From: Pseudomonadota bacterium
GTDB taxonomy: Bacteria; Pseudomonadota; Gammaproteobacteria; Burkholderiales; Sulfuriferulaceae
Assembly (NCBI GenBank): GCA_021795395.1
Contig: JAJYPN010000009.1
Coordinates: 1-64,000, forward strand
Length of the DNA stretch: 64,000 bases
Direction: 5' to 3'
The notes under the pieces are model-generated. The model did no database searches. It had not been told where the DNA came from and was given only the letters and a program-made list of their open reading frames with translations. This document shows, in pieces, positions 46,478 to 59,993 of the stretch (position 1 is the stretch's first letter; each line of letters begins with the position of its first letter). The translations under genes and the position numbers were made by a program.

Positions 46478-46490
46478 TCAGGGAGCACCG

Positions 46491-47564
46491 ATGCATCGAA
46501 TTTCCCCGCTTGAGCAACTGGATGCAGCACGTTTCGATACGCCGGCGATTCTTAAAAAACTGGTGAGCAGCAGCCGTTGTCTGGCCGAACTGAAAGGTAT
46601 TGCCGGGTCTATCCCGCATCAAGGTATCCTGATCAATACACTGGGTTTGCAGGAAGCCAAGGACAGCTCGGAAATTGAGAACATCGTTACTACCCATGAC
46701 GAGTTATTCAAAGAAGATGTATTGCCTGTAGTTTTTGCCAATCCGGCGGTAAAAGAGGTGCTACGCTACCGGCAGGCGTTGCGGGTGGGATTTGAGCAGG
46801 TCAAACGCAGCGGACTGCTTACCGTGAACCATATTATTGAGATTCAAGCTGAGCTGGAGCGCAACCATGCGGGTTTTCGCAAATTGCCGGGAACGGCACT
46901 GAAAAATGATGGCGGCCACACCATTTACACTCCGCCCCAGAACCCGCAAGAAATCATGAGTTTGATGAGCAGTCTTGAGCATTTCATCAATGAGGCCGAG
47001 TTGTACGCCGCAGATCCGTTGATCAAGATGGCGCTGATTCACCATCAGTTTGAGAGTATCCATCCGTTTTACGATGGCAACGGGCGCACAGGCCGCATTT
47101 TGAATGTGTTGTATTTAGTGAAGGAAGGTTTGCTGGATATTCCGGTACTGTATCTGAGCAATTATATTGTACGCACCAAGACGGATTATTACCGCTTGCT
47201 GCAAACCGTGCGGATGGAAGATCGCTGGGAGGATTGGGTACTGTACATGCTGGAGGCGGTAGAGCAAACTGCAGTGCAGACGATTGCCACTATTCAGGCA
47301 ATCAAAGTGGCGGTGCAGGATTACAAGCACCGCATACGTGCAGAGTACAAGTTTTATAGTCATGATCTGATCAATAATTTATTCACGCATCCCTATACCA
47401 AAATTGAATTCGTGCAGCGTGATTTGCAGGTGTCGCGCATTACGGCGACCAAGTATCTGGAAGCACTGACAGATGGCGGTTTTGTGCAAAAGCAGAAAAT
47501 GGGCCGGGGTAATTATTATGTCAACATCGCTCTGAATGCGATTTTGATGGGTAATGCAGGATGA
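46491..47564 (+). CDS. Fic family protein (class II, with N-terminal inhibitory helix and C-terminal wHTH)
   Basis: A 357-residue Fic protein, likely an AMP-transferase. The catalytic motif HPFYDGNGRTGR is complete (about residues 190-201). An inhibitory motif of type S/T-x3-E-G/N is present upstream (SSEIEN, about residues 58-63), marking class II self-inhibited Fics. The C-terminus (about 290-350, VSRITATKYLEALTDGGFVQ) is a winged helix, so it may bind its own promoter. ATG 46491 has AGGGAG 4-5 bp upstream; an earlier in-frame ATG lacks one. A short unknown frame overlaps its stop. Base use is more AT-rich than the neighbours, which suggests transfer. Confidence 0.92.
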   Translation: MHRISPLEQLDAARFDTPAILKKLVSSSRCLAELKGIAGSIPHQGILINTLGLQEAKDSSEIENIVTTHDELFKEDVLPVVFANPAVKEVLRYRQALRVGFEQVKRSGLLTVNHIIEIQAELERNHAGFRKLPGTALKNDGGHTIYTPPQNPQEIMSLMSSLEHFINEAELYAADPLIKMALIHHQFESIHPFYDGNGRTGRILNVLYLVKEGLLDIPVLYLSNYIVRTKTDYYRLLQTVRMEDRWEDWVLYMLEAVEQTAVQTIATIQAIKVAVQDYKHRIRAEYKFYSHDLINNLFTHPYTKIEFVQRDLQVSRITATKYLEALTDGGFVQKQKMGRGNYYVNIALNAILMGNAG

Positions 47565-47677
47565 CAGATATGACCGAAGGGAATACACGCCTGCAAGAGC
47601 GGCTTGACCGGGAGATTTACTTGAATTCGATGCGGGCATTTGTACGGATACCCAAGTTCAGCCGGTTGTGTTTTTAA
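47561..47677 (+). pseudogene. Short frame overlapping the fic stop
   Basis: A 38-codon frame (MTDMTEGNTRLQERLDREIY onward) begins on the fic stop as ATGA, as coupled genes do, but ends after 38 residues with no recognisable domain. It may be the stump of a partner gene lost by deletion. I cannot name it. Confidence 0.35.
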
Positions 47678-47731
47678 TTTGTAATATTGGCTTGTTATGA
47701 TGCCGGATCGCATTCTTACGGAATCCGGTCC

Positions 47732-49003
47732 ATGGAAAATATTGCGGAACTGAGCATCGCTGTCGAACCTTTAACGTCTGACATTACCATCGCCGACGTC
47801 GGAGATCTGTTTCTGCAGCCTGCTTATGACCGTTTTCTGTCCTTGCCTGTGGTTCGTGACGGCGAGCCGCTCGGCGTCATCAGCCGTTACCATGTGCAAC
47901 GCATCCTGATGGGCCGTTACGGCCGGGAGTTGCAGGGGGCAAAGGCGGTCAAGCATTTCATGAACAATTCGCCGCTGCTGGTTTCGGTCGACCGGCCGGT
48001 GGAAGAGGCAAGCCATCATATCACGCGTAATATCGCGTTTCCCATTACCGAAGATTTCATCATTACCGACGGCGGCAATTATCACGGCGTCGGCTTCGTG
48101 ATTAACCTGCTGCGCGGTCTCGAAGACAAGCTGATCACCAAAAACAAGTCGCTGGCGCAGTCGTTTTCCCAATTGCAGGCATCGCAATCGCAGCTGGTGC
48201 AGTCCGAAAAAATGGCGTCGCTCGGTCAAATGGTCGCCGGCGTCGCCCATGAAATCAATACGCCGCTCGGCTACGTGCACAATAATGTCGAAATGGCGCG
48301 CGCCGCGTACGACCAGCTGGCTACGCTGAACGAAAAATACGAACAGCTGATTTCCATGCTGCAATCGCCCGATCTTGACGAGCGCGCGATGCAGACGCAA
48401 TTTTCCGAGATACAGGAAATGCGCGAGGAATTTTCCAATACGTTTCAGCACGACGAGATGCGTGGCCTGTTTTCCGATACGTTGTACGGTCTCGGTCAAA
48501 TTTCGGATATCGTCAGTAATCTCAAGAACTTCAGTCGCCTCGATCAGGCGATGGTGAGCAATATCGACCTTAATCAATGCGTGGACAGCACGCTGGTGAT
48601 CGCGAACAATCTGATCAAGCATAAGGTCGAGGTGATCCGGGATTTGGGCGTTCTGCCCAAGGTCCGTTGCGCTCCGTCGCAAATCAATCAGGTTCTGCTG
48701 AATCTGATCACCAATGCCGTACACGCCATCGAAGACCGCGGCCGCATCATGATCAGCACCTTCAGCGACGGGCAATTCGTGCATATCATTATCCGCGATA
48801 GCGGTAAGGGGATACCTGCCGAAAACCTGAGTAAAATATTTGACCCATTTTTTACGACCAAACCGATAGGTGAAGGCACCGGATTGGGTCTTTCCATTAC
48901 TTTCAAGATCATTCGGGACCATCAAGGTTATATCCGAGTGAAATCCCGGGTCGGCAAGGGGACGGCATTTTGCGTCAGTCTTCCGATTGCCGAACAGCCT
49001 TGA
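47732..49003 (+). CDS. Histidine kinase with N-terminal CBS-like domain
   Basis: A 423-residue soluble sensor kinase. Residues about 10-130 look like a CBS pair ([20 protein letters not shown]), followed by a coiled linker, an H box [16 protein letters not shown] (about 170-185), N box [12 protein letters not shown] and G boxes [19 protein letters not shown] and GTGLGLSI. It has no membrane segment, so it senses a cytoplasmic signal, perhaps an adenosine nucleotide as CBS domains do. The dual-receiver gene begins 15 bp after its stop and is the natural partner. Confidence 0.9.
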   Translation: MENIAELSIAVEPLTSDITIADVGDLFLQPAYDRFLSLPVVRDGEPLGVISRYHVQRILMGRYGRELQGAKAVKHFMNNSPLLVSVDRPVEEASHHITRNIAFPITEDFIITDGGNYHGVGFVINLLRGLEDKLITKNKSLAQSFSQLQASQSQLVQSEKMASLGQMVAGVAHEINTPLGYVHNNVEMARAAYDQLATLNEKYEQLISMLQSPDLDERAMQTQFSEIQEMREEFSNTFQHDEMRGLFSDTLYGLGQISDIVSNLKNFSRLDQAMVSNIDLNQCVDSTLVIANNLIKHKVEVIRDLGVLPKVRCAPSQINQVLLNLITNAVHAIEDRGRIMISTFSDGQFVHIIIRDSGKGIPAENLSKIFDPFFTTKPIGEGTGLGLSITFKIIRDHQGYIRVKSRVGKGTAFCVSLPIAEQP

Positions 49004-49017
49004 ATGGCGCAGGGGGC

Positions 49018-49986
49018 ATGATGATCGATATGATAACTCCGCCGGTCAAACCGGCAAGACCGATGCAAAATGCCGACTTGCGGCCAACTTTATTGTTTGT
49101 GGACGACGAAGAGCGCATATTGCGCTCGCTGCGCATGCTGTTCGCGGCCAATTTTCGTGTGCTGGTGACGACCGACGGCCATGAGGCGCTGGAAATTCTC
49201 AAACGCGAGAAAGTGCATGCGCTGATCAGCGATCAGCGCATGCCCCTGATGTCCGGAGTGGATTTATTGCGCCAGGCGCGCGACATCGCGCCGGATACCA
49301 TGCGTTTGTTGCTGACCGGTTATTCCGATATCGAAGCCATTATCGGTTCCATCAATGACGGCGAAGTCTTTCGCTATATCAACAAACCGTGGAATGCGGA
49401 CGAAATCCGCGCCATCGTCGGCGAAGCGGCAAACATCGCCATGAGTCTGGGGCAGATGCTGGCCAAACCGCTCGAACAATCGGCGAAAGAGATTCGCGGC
49501 ATATTGCTGGTAGACGATTCCGCAGAGATTGCGAACAACTTGAGGGAATATATCGATGACAGTTTCCCCGGCGCTTTCCATCTGGAATGGGCGAATACAC
49601 TGAATGATGCCATGGCTTTTCTGGAAACGCGCAAACTGTCGGTGATCATTTCCGATATCAACGTCGGCAGGGACGACATGACGCCTTTCATCAAGACCTT
49701 GAAACATTTTCATCCGCATATCGTCACAATAGTGTTGACGAATTTTCGCGATACTTCCTTGCTTGTGGAACTGATCAATCAGGGCCAGATTCATCGTTTT
49801 CTGCCCAAACCCATGCGCAAGAGCATGGTATTGCGAGGCATACAATCCGGTATGGTGCTGGCCGACGAGATACGGCTGCGTCCAGCGGCGAAACAGCGGC
49901 ATAAGGTGGAAACGCCAAAAAATATTCCGGATGCAGGAATAATCAGCCGAATACGCGGCTTGTTTCGAAGCGCTTCCAAATCCTGA
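49018..49986 (+). CDS. Response regulator with two receiver domains and no output domain
   Basis: A 322-residue protein with two REC domains. REC1 (about residues 23-140) has VDDEE, phospho-Asp in ISDQRMP, LLLTGYSD and the Lys in NKPW; REC2 (about 165-285) has VDDS, ISDINV, VLTNF and LPKP. Both look phosphorylatable. Nothing but a short basic tail follows, so it must signal through binding. It follows the CBS kinase by 15 bp. The start is at one of two adjacent ATGs (49018 or 49021) after AGGGGG. Confidence 0.9.
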   Translation: MMIDMITPPVKPARPMQNADLRPTLLFVDDEERILRSLRMLFAANFRVLVTTDGHEALEILKREKVHALISDQRMPLMSGVDLLRQARDIAPDTMRLLLTGYSDIEAIIGSINDGEVFRYINKPWNADEIRAIVGEAANIAMSLGQMLAKPLEQSAKEIRGILLVDDSAEIANNLREYIDDSFPGAFHLEWANTLNDAMAFLETRKLSVIISDINVGRDDMTPFIKTLKHFHPHIVTIVLTNFRDTSLLVELINQGQIHRFLPKPMRKSMVLRGIQSGMVLADEIRLRPAAKQRHKVETPKNIPDAGIISRIRGLFRSASKS

Positions 49987-49992
49987 GACGCC

Positions 49993-52026
49993 TTATTTCA
50001 CCCGCATGCCCGGCATTGCGCCATCGTCCGGGCTCAACAGGAACAAACCCGGCGTTTCTCCCGATGCCGCCAGCACCATGCCTGCCGACACGCCGAATTT
50101 CATTTTGCGCGGTGCGAGATTGGCGACCATCACCGTCATCCGCCCGATCAATTGCGCCGGATCGTACGCCGATTTGATCCCGGCGAATACGTTGCGCGGT
50201 TGGGCTTCGCCGATATCCAGCGTTAGCCGTATCAGTTTGTCGGCGCCTTCGACATGTTCGGCGTTGACGATGCGGGCGACGCGCAGGTCGATTTTGGCAA
50301 AATCGTCCACGCCGACGGTGTCGTGTACCGGCGCGTTTTGCGTTGCGGGTTGAGCAGGCGTTGCGACTGCGGCTTCTGGTGCGATTTTTGCGATATTGGC
50401 GGCGATCACGGTATCGATTTGCTGCTGTTCCACCCGTGTCATCAGATGCCGGTAAGGATTGATGGCATGATCGGTCAATAGCGTCGCCGCATCGGCCCAG
50501 GACAAGGGCGGGATATCGAGGAACTGCTCGACATCCGCTGCAAGCTTGGGCAATACCGGTTTGAGATAGACGGTCAGCAGACGGAACAGATTCAGACTGA
50601 CGCTGCAAACCTCGTGCAGCAAGGCCTCCTGGCCGGGCTGTTTGGCCAGTTCCCACGGTTTGTGATCATTGACGTACTGGTTCGCCGTGTCGGTCAGGTG
50701 CATGACCTCGCGCAGGGCGCGCCCGTAATCGAGGTTTTCGTAGCATTCGGCAATCGAGTCGGCGGCCTTTTGTACGCTGTCGAGCAAGGGCGACTTCGAA
50801 GCCGGCGCAGCGAGTTTGCCATCGAACCGCTTGCTGATGAACCCTGCGGTGCGGCTGGCAATATTGATGTATTTACCGATCAGGTCGCTGTTTACCCGGG
50901 CGATGAAGTCGTCGAAGCTCAGGTCGATGTCTTCCATGCTGCCATTGAGTTTGCTGGCGAAATAATAGCGCAGCCATTCCGGGTTCAGCCCGCTGGCTAG
51001 GTAACTCTCGGCGGTGATGAAGGTGCCGCGCGATTTCGACATTTTCGCCCCGTTCACGGTCAGGAAGCCGTGCGCATAAATGCCGTTCGGCTTGCGATAA
51101 TCGGCGGCTTCGAGCATCGCCGGCCAGAACAGCGCATGAAAATAAAGAATGTCCTTGCCGATGAAATGGTACAGTTCGGTATCGCTGCCGGATCGCCACC
51201 AGGCGTCGTAATCCAGCTGGATGCGGTCGGCCAGATTGCGGAAACTGCCCATATAACCGATAGGCGCGTCGAGCCAGACGTAGAAATATTTATTCGGGGC
51301 GTCGGGAATTTCGAAGCCGAAGTACGGCGCGTCGCGCGAGATGTCCCAGTTTTGCAGCCCTGCCGAAAACCATTCGTCGAGTTTGTTGGCCGCTTCGCGC
51401 TGCAGCGTGTCCGAGCGCGTCCAGTTGCGCAGGAACGCTTCGCAGTCGCTCAGTTTGAAGAAATAATGTTCCGACTCCCTATGCACCGGCTTTGTTCCGG
51501 ACATGGCGGAGACCGGATTGATCAAATCGGTGGGGGAGTAGGTGGCACCACATACTTCGCAGCTGTCGCCGTACTGATCCAGCGCGCCGCATTTGGGACA
51601 CTGGCCCTTGATGAAACGGTCGGGCAGGAACATTTCCTTCGCGGTGTCGTAATACTGGGCGATGGTTTTGCGTTCTATGAAGCCGGCATCGCGCAGTTTC
51701 AAATACACTTCATCGACTATTTCACGATTTTCATGAGCATGGGTGGAATGATAATTGTCGTAGGCGACATGAAACCCGGTGAAGTCGCGCAGATGCTCGT
51801 CATGCACACGAGCGATCAGCGCTTCCGGCGTGATGCCTTCGCTTTCCGCGCGCAGCATGATGGGTGTGCCGTGCGTGTCGTCGGCGCAGATATAATAGCA
51901 TTCGTGGCCGCACATTTTCTGGAAGCGCACCCAGATGTCGGTCTGGATATGTTCGAGCAGATGGCCGAGATGGATGGCGCCGTTGGCGTAGGGGAGTGCG
52001 GAGGTAATGAGGATTTTACGGGTCAT
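49993..52026 (-). CDS. metG: Methionyl-tRNA synthetase
   Basis: The 677-residue MetG of the dimeric type. [12 protein letters not shown] is the HIGH signature, a zinc knuckle has CPKC and CEVC pairs (about residues 144-162), KMSKSRGTF is the KMSKS loop, and the C-terminal tRNA-binding domain runs from [20 protein letters not shown] to the end. It charges elongator and initiator tRNA-Met. It follows yidH by 15 bp and closes the acnA-yidH-metG group on the minus strand. Confidence 0.97.
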   Translation of the reverse strand: MTRKILITSALPYANGAIHLGHLLEHIQTDIWVRFQKMCGHECYYICADDTHGTPIMLRAESEGITPEALIARVHDEHLRDFTGFHVAYDNYHSTHAHENREIVDEVYLKLRDAGFIERKTIAQYYDTAKEMFLPDRFIKGQCPKCGALDQYGDSCEVCGATYSPTDLINPVSAMSGTKPVHRESEHYFFKLSDCEAFLRNWTRSDTLQREAANKLDEWFSAGLQNWDISRDAPYFGFEIPDAPNKYFYVWLDAPIGYMGSFRNLADRIQLDYDAWWRSGSDTELYHFIGKDILYFHALFWPAMLEAADYRKPNGIYAHGFLTVNGAKMSKSRGTFITAESYLASGLNPEWLRYYFASKLNGSMEDIDLSFDDFIARVNSDLIGKYINIASRTAGFISKRFDGKLAAPASKSPLLDSVQKAADSIAECYENLDYGRALREVMHLTDTANQYVNDHKPWELAKQPGQEALLHEVCSVSLNLFRLLTVYLKPVLPKLAADVEQFLDIPPLSWADAATLLTDHAINPYRHLMTRVEQQQIDTVIAANIAKIAPEAAVATPAQPATQNAPVHDTVGVDDFAKIDLRVARIVNAEHVEGADKLIRLTLDIGEAQPRNVFAGIKSAYDPAQLIGRMTVMVANLAPRKMKFGVSAGMVLAASGETPGLFLLSPDDGAMPGMRVK

Positions 52027-52041
52027 TGGTAATGAGTGCGT

Positions 52042-52413
52042 TTATTTGAGATCGATGATGAGATAGGCGGCCATGGCCACGCCGAGAAATGCCAGGGCAA
52101 GCGTGGTATAGATCGAAAGATTGGTCCAGTAACCGGTAGGAATTTCCTTGGGCTCGAACGTGGCAAAGACTTTTTTATACTGTACGACCGCCAGGATCGC
52201 CATGGCCGCGCCGAGTAAAATAAAACCCAGGCCAAGCCAGAACGAAGGGCCCTGTTTCATGTCGCCGTGCGATTTCTGCGCCAGCATGTGCAGAAAAATA
52301 CCGAAGCGTTCGACGACGAAGCCGAACGCCATCAGCGTCAGGCTGGTACGGCTCCAGGCCAGTAACGTACGCTCGGCTGCAAAAAACGCGCGCGGGTCCC
52401 TGGCGTCAGGCAT
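52042..52413 (-). CDS. DUF202 (YidH-type) small inner-membrane protein
   Basis: A 123-residue protein starting with the DUF202 signature [20 protein letters not shown], with three membrane segments (about residues 18-36, 60-80, 98-118). The function is unknown. It overlaps the 3' end of acnA by 8 bp and precedes metG by 15 bp, so it is co-transcribed with both. Confidence 0.9.
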   Translation of the reverse strand: MPDARDPRAFFAAERTLLAWSRTSLTLMAFGFVVERFGIFLHMLAQKSHGDMKQGPSFWLGLGFILLGAAMAILAVVQYKKVFATFEPKEIPTGYWTNLSIYTTLALAFLGVAMAAYLIIDLK

Positions 52414-55093
52414 GAGAGCTTTCCGTCAATTGCGCGAGCACATAAGGCAGTATGCCGCCCTGCCGGTAATAATCGACTTCCATGGGTGTGTCGATGCGTA
52501 GCCGGACGGCAATCGTTTCGCTGGTTCCGTTCTGCCGACGGATGACCAGTTGCACATCCTGCTGCGGCGTAATGCCGTTTTCCAGTCCCAGCAGGTCGAA
52601 GCTTTCGCTGCCGTCGAGCTGTAAGGTATCCGTGCCGACGCCGTCCTTGAACTGGCAGGCCAGCACGCCCATGCCGATCAGATTGGCGCGGTGGATGCGC
52701 TCGAAGCTTTTGGCGATCACCGCCTTGACGCCCAGCAGGCGCGTGCCTTTGGCCGCCCAGTCGCGCGACGAACCGGTGCCGTATTCCTCTCCGGCGAAAA
52801 TCATCAGTGGGGTGTTTTCAGCCTGATAGCGCATGGCGGCGTCGTAGATCGGCATTGGCTCGCCGCCGGGCTGATGTCGCGTCACGCCGCCTTCGCTGCC
52901 GGGCAGCATGCGGTTCTTGATTCGGACATTGGCAAACGTGCCGCGCATCATGATTTCATGGTTGCCGCGGCGCGCTCCGTAACTGTTGAAATCGGCTTTG
53001 GCGACGCCGTGCTCCAGCAGAAATTTGCCGGCCGGCGTATCAGACTTGATCGATCCGGCGGGGCTGATGTGATCGGTGGTGACCGAATCACCGAATACGG
53101 CGAGCGCCCGAGCGCCATGAATCACGCCGCTGTCGCCGGGGGTGCCGTCGAAAAACGGCGGCTGCTGGATATAGGTCGAATCGCGGTCCCAGTCGTAGAC
53201 GCTGCCTGAAGGTGCGTGCACATCGGCCCACAGCGGATAGGCCTTGTTAAAATTACTGTATAGCGCGCGGTATACCTGCGGTTGAGTCGCCGTATTCATG
53301 ACAGCGGTAATTTCCTCGAGGCTCGGCCAGATATCTTTCAGATAGACTTTTCGGCCGTCTTTGCCGGTACCGAGCGCCTCGCTGTGCAGATCGAGATTCA
53401 TCGTGCCGGCCAGCGCATACGCCACGACCAGCGGCGGGCTCATGAGGAAGTTGGCTTTGACGTTCTGATGGACGCGGGCTTCGAAATTACGGTTGCCGGA
53501 CAGGACTGATGCGGCGATCAAATCGTGTTCAACGATAGCCGATTCGATTGTGGCAGGTAACGGGCCGGAATTGCCGATACAGGTGGTGCAGCCGTAACCG
53601 ACCAGCGCAAAACCGAGTTCCGCAAGCGCGTCCAACAAGTTGGCGGTTTTGAGGTATTCGGTGACGACGCGTGAACCCGGTCCCAGCGAGGTCTTGACAT
53701 GAGCGGGTACGGCGAGGCCGAGCGCCACGGCTTTTTTGGCCAGCAGGCCGGCTGCCAGCATGACGCTGGGGTTGGAAGTGTTGGTGCAGGACGTGATCGC
53801 TGCAATCACTACGTCGCCGTGGCCCAGAGTGCCGTCGCCGCAGTTAACCCTTTCGCGGAGCGCGTCAGGCGTTTTACCGTAGCCACCTGCGCCGACGGGT
53901 TGCACAAACAAGTCGGCGAAGCGGGTCTTGACCCCGTTCAGGTCGATGCGGTCCTGCGGACGCCGCGGTCCGGCAACGGAAGGCACGATGCTGCCCAGAT
54001 CGAGTTCCAGTACTTCGGAGTAATCGCAGTCGCCGGCCTCGGGTATGCCGAACAGACCCTGCGCCTTGAAATAATTGCGGATGCGGGCGATTTGCTCGGT
54101 GCTGCGGCCCGTCGCGGCGTAATAGTCGCAAGCGACTTCGTCGATGGGGAAAAATCCCATCGTCGCACCGTATTCGGGCGCCATATTGGCGATGGTGGCG
54201 CGATCGGGCAATGACAAGGCTACAGCGCCGACGCCGAAAAATTCGACGAATTTGCCGACTACCTTGGCGCGTCTGAGCATTTCGGTGATAGTCAGGACTA
54301 CGTCGGTGGCGGTGACGCCTGTACGGATCCTGCCGGTGAGGTTGACGCCGACTACATCGGGCGTGAGGAAATAGACCGGCTGGCCGAGCATGGCGGCTTC
54401 GGCCTCGATGCCGCCGACGCCCCAGGCGACGATGCCGAGGCCGTTGATCATGGTGGTGTGAGAATCAGTGCCGACCAGCGTATCGGGATAATAGACGCCA
54501 TTTTTAGCCATCACGCCCTGCGCCAGATATTCCAGATTCACCTGATGGACGATGCCTATGCCCGGAGGTATGACCTTGAATGTGTCGAATGCCTGCATGC
54601 CCCATTTTAAGAACTGGTAGCGTTCACGATTGCGGCGGAATTCCAGTTCCATGTTCTGCTGCAGCGCATCGGGGCGATTGTAGACGTCAACCTGGACCGA
54701 ATGGTCGACGACCATATCTACCGGAACCAGCGGTTCGATGAGTTCGGGTTTTTTACCGGCTTTCGTCGCAGCCGTGCGCATGGCGGCTAGGTCGGCGAGC
54801 AAGGGCACGCCGGTGAAGTCCTGCAGCAGGACGCGGGCGACGATGAAAGGTATTTCTGCGGTGCGACGGCCGTCAGGTTGCCAGCTTGCGAGATCGCGGA
54901 CGTGCTGTTCGGTGATTTTTCTCCCGTCGCAATTGCGCAATACCGATTCGAGCACGATACGCAGCGAGACCGGCAGCCGCGAGATGTTGCCCAGACCTGC
55001 GGATTCGAGCGCCACAAGGGAATACATCTGACCGGACGTGTCATCGCCTGCATCGAATTTGACGAGCGAATTATATAAATTATGTGGATTCAT
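52406..55093 (-). CDS. acnA: Aconitate hydratase A
   Basis: AcnA converts citrate to isocitrate in the TCA cycle and is an iron-sulfur enzyme. The 895-residue protein has the three cluster cysteines (in [11 protein letters not shown] and [10 protein letters not shown]), [20 protein letters not shown] near residue 205, and the swivelling C-terminal domain with [14 protein letters not shown] and [11 protein letters not shown]. The length fits AcnA rather than AcnB. It leads the acnA-yidH-metG group. Confidence 0.97.
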   Translation of the reverse strand: MNPHNLYNSLVKFDAGDDTSGQMYSLVALESAGLGNISRLPVSLRIVLESVLRNCDGRKITEQHVRDLASWQPDGRRTAEIPFIVARVLLQDFTGVPLLADLAAMRTAATKAGKKPELIEPLVPVDMVVDHSVQVDVYNRPDALQQNMELEFRRNRERYQFLKWGMQAFDTFKVIPPGIGIVHQVNLEYLAQGVMAKNGVYYPDTLVGTDSHTTMINGLGIVAWGVGGIEAEAAMLGQPVYFLTPDVVGVNLTGRIRTGVTATDVVLTITEMLRRAKVVGKFVEFFGVGAVALSLPDRATIANMAPEYGATMGFFPIDEVACDYYAATGRSTEQIARIRNYFKAQGLFGIPEAGDCDYSEVLELDLGSIVPSVAGPRRPQDRIDLNGVKTRFADLFVQPVGAGGYGKTPDALRERVNCGDGTLGHGDVVIAAITSCTNTSNPSVMLAAGLLAKKAVALGLAVPAHVKTSLGPGSRVVTEYLKTANLLDALAELGFALVGYGCTTCIGNSGPLPATIESAIVEHDLIAASVLSGNRNFEARVHQNVKANFLMSPPLVVAYALAGTMNLDLHSEALGTGKDGRKVYLKDIWPSLEEITAVMNTATQPQVYRALYSNFNKAYPLWADVHAPSGSVYDWDRDSTYIQQPPFFDGTPGDSGVIHGARALAVFGDSVTTDHISPAGSIKSDTPAGKFLLEHGVAKADFNSYGARRGNHEIMMRGTFANVRIKNRMLPGSEGGVTRHQPGGEPMPIYDAAMRYQAENTPLMIFAGEEYGTGSSRDWAAKGTRLLGVKAVIAKSFERIHRANLIGMGVLACQFKDGVGTDTLQLDGSESFDLLGLENGITPQQDVQLVIRRQNGTSETIAVRLRIDTPMEVDYYRQGGILPYVLAQLTESSHA

Positions 55094-55201
55094 GGAACGG
55101 CGATTGATATGAAATAAACGTTTTCCAATTTTACCGCACTTTTTGACCGGGTTAGGAAATTAGCCGGTAATTTCATTGTTTCAAGGGTCGATTCGCGGTA
55201 T

Positions 55202-57596
<2,395 letters not shown>

Positions 57597-57604
57597 AATC
57601 GTGG

Positions 57605-58039
57605 TTATTTTAACCCGCTGCGATGCGGGCACGGAATTTTGGTGCAATTGACGTATAAATGCAATGAGTGATCCTGTATCGTGAAGCCGCGATCCGCTGC
57701 GATATTTTTTTGGCGGCGTTCGATTTCCTCATCGAAAAATTCCTCGACATGCCCGCATTGTATACATACCAGATGGTCGTGATGATTGCCGATATTGAGT
57801 TCATAAACGGCCTTGTCGCTGTCGAAATGATGGCGTATGAGCAGTCCGGCCTGTTCGAACTGCGTCAATACCCGGTAAACGGTGGCCAGTCCGATATCGA
57901 TTTGTTCCGTCATCAGCATGCGATACACATCTTCCGCCGTTAAGTGCCTTTTCTCGCAGGTTTCGAAAAGCTCCAGGATTTTAAGGCGAGGCAAAGTCGC
58001 TTTCAGACCTATATTTTTCAAATCGGAAGGTGCACTCAT
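57605..58039 (-). CDS. fur: Ferric uptake regulator Fur
   Basis: Fur is the iron-responsive repressor. The 144-residue protein has the winged helix ([20 protein letters not shown] and [20 protein letters not shown]) and the metal sites [12 protein letters not shown] and [20 protein letters not shown]. The C-terminal CxxxxC is present as [11 protein letters not shown]. It is divergent from bamE (70 bp spacer), the usual proteobacterial arrangement, and heads the fur-arsC-dapE-prmB group. Confidence 0.96.
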   Translation of the reverse strand: MSAPSDLKNIGLKATLPRLKILELFETCEKRHLTAEDVYRMLMTEQIDIGLATVYRVLTQFEQAGLLIRHHFDSDKAVYELNIGNHHDHLVCIQCGHVEEFFDEEIERRQKNIAADRGFTIQDHSLHLYVNCTKIPCPHRSGLK

Positions 58040-58109
58040 GGGCGGACGTATTTCTCGTAAATGATTTAAGCTATCATAGAGTCTTTATTTGACTTTGCAA
58101 ATACTCGTT

Positions 58110-58622
58110 ATGCGTGTGCTTCTTATTTTGGTGTGGTCAATCGCGATTTTATCCGGTTTGACTGGTTGCAGTAGCTGGCCGGGCTTTTCGAATCTGGCTA
58201 AATATAATTTTTTGTCCCCGTACAAACTCGATATTCAGCAGGGTAACGATGTTACCGAAAGCAAGGTGGATCAACTCAAACCCGGCATGACGCGAGCGCA
58301 AGTGCAATTTATCATGGGTACATCGGTGTTGCAGGATATCTTTCATGCCAATCGTTGGGATTATGTTTATACGATGCGGCATGACGGACGTTTGATAGCC
58401 AGCCGCAGGGTATCCGTTTTTTTTGTTGACGATAAACTCGATCATATCGTCAGCCACGGTATGGGCAATAACGTGGCGGCAACTCCGGCAACTCCGGCAA
58501 CTCCGGCAACTCCGGCAACTCCGGCAACTCCGGCAACTCCGGCAACTCCGGCAACTCCGGCAACTCCGGCAACTCCGGCAACTCCGGCAACTCCGGCAAC
58601 TCCGGTTCCGGGCAAGAGCTAA
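58110..58622 (+). CDS. bamE: Outer membrane assembly lipoprotein BamE with an Ala-Thr-Pro repeat tail
   Basis: BamE (SmpA/OmlA) is a lipoprotein of the BAM complex. The 170-residue protein has a lipobox LTGC (Cys 20), the core YKLDIQQGNDVTESKVDQL, LKPGMTRAQVQFIMGTSVLQ, WDYVYTMR and VFFVDDKLDHI. After the folded domain (about residue 120) come 14 tandem ATP tripeptides and VPGKS, encoded by a perfect 9-bp DNA repeat. Usual BamE proteins end near the core. ATG 58110 gives a proper signal peptide. Divergent from fur; dapB follows. Confidence 0.95.
   Translation: MRVLLILVWSIAILSGLTGCSSWPGFSNLAKYNFLSPYKLDIQQGNDVTESKVDQLKPGMTRAQVQFIMGTSVLQDIFHANRWDYVYTMRHDGRLIASRRVSVFFVDDKLDHIVSHGMGNNVAATPATPATPATPATPATPATPATPATPATPATPATPATPATPVPGKS
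58479..58604 (+). repeat. 14 perfect copies of a 9-bp tandem repeat in bamE
   Basis: GCAACTCCG repeated 14 times without a mismatch (126 bp), encoding Ala-Thr-Pro each time. Because the unit is a multiple of three, copy-number change would alter tail length without shifting the frame. Perfect identity points to recent expansion or ongoing slippage. Confidence 0.97.
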
Positions 58623-58647
58623 CGGTTCGGCGACAGGGGTGTGGTAA

Positions 58648-59511
<864 letters not shown>

Positions 59512-59667
59512 TCGATCAGCAGCGCCGGATCGCATGAGATGGTTCGCATAATCGGTGAACATTTTCGTCATACTTGCGTCATAGTTTATGTAATCGTCAT
59601 GGCTTGATTGAATTATATCCTTGCACGATGTAACGAGTGCAGTTCCCGGATCGACAGGAGTATGCAA

Positions 59668-59949
59668 ATGAACAATTCCGTTTTTATCATTTTCGCACTC
59701 AGCCTGCTTTTCTTTCCAAGTGCCTATGCAGACGGTCCTTACCATGCTCCGGACATGGGCAACATGTCAATTGGAATTCCCGAGTCGCCGAACCCATTGC
59801 CTCATCAGGATACGCAGAAAGCAATTATGCAATCCAATTCGCATAGTGACGCAACGATTATGCAAAATCAGGCTCGACAACCCATGGGGCGACGTCTGGA
59901 AGGCAGCGGCATGCAAAACGGCATGAACAGCAGTATGGGCGTACGATAA
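59668..59949 (+). CDS. Small secreted protein of unknown function
   Basis: A 93-residue protein with a clear signal peptide (hydrophobic VFIIFALSLLFFPSAYA, cleavage before DGPYH). The mature part of about 72 residues is polar, rich in Asn, Gln, Met, Ser and Pro, with no cysteines, and is probably unfolded (for example SGMQNGMNSSMGVR at the end). ATG 59668 has AGGAG 7 bp upstream; another ATG two codons earlier is too close. No family is recognised. Confidence 0.65.
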   Translation: MNNSVFIIFALSLLFFPSAYADGPYHAPDMGNMSIGIPESPNPLPHQDTQKAIMQSNSHSDATIMQNQARQPMGRRLEGSGMQNGMNSSMGVR

Positions 59950-59993
59950 AGTGCTGATCGCATAATTCTTGTCTGTAACGCTTGAGTTCACCA

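Noticed and set aside
47771-48925. A 384-codon minus-strand frame opposite the histidine kinase
   Set aside because: The plus strand carries H, N and G boxes; the antisense frame has no domain.
52406-55093. Alternative assignment as 2-methylcitrate dehydratase AcnD
   Set aside because: No prp genes are near, and the length and cysteine loops fit AcnA; AcnD cannot be fully excluded without alignment.
58479-58604. CRISPR array
   Set aside because: The 9-bp units are directly joined with no spacers and are in frame within bamE; this is a coding tandem repeat.
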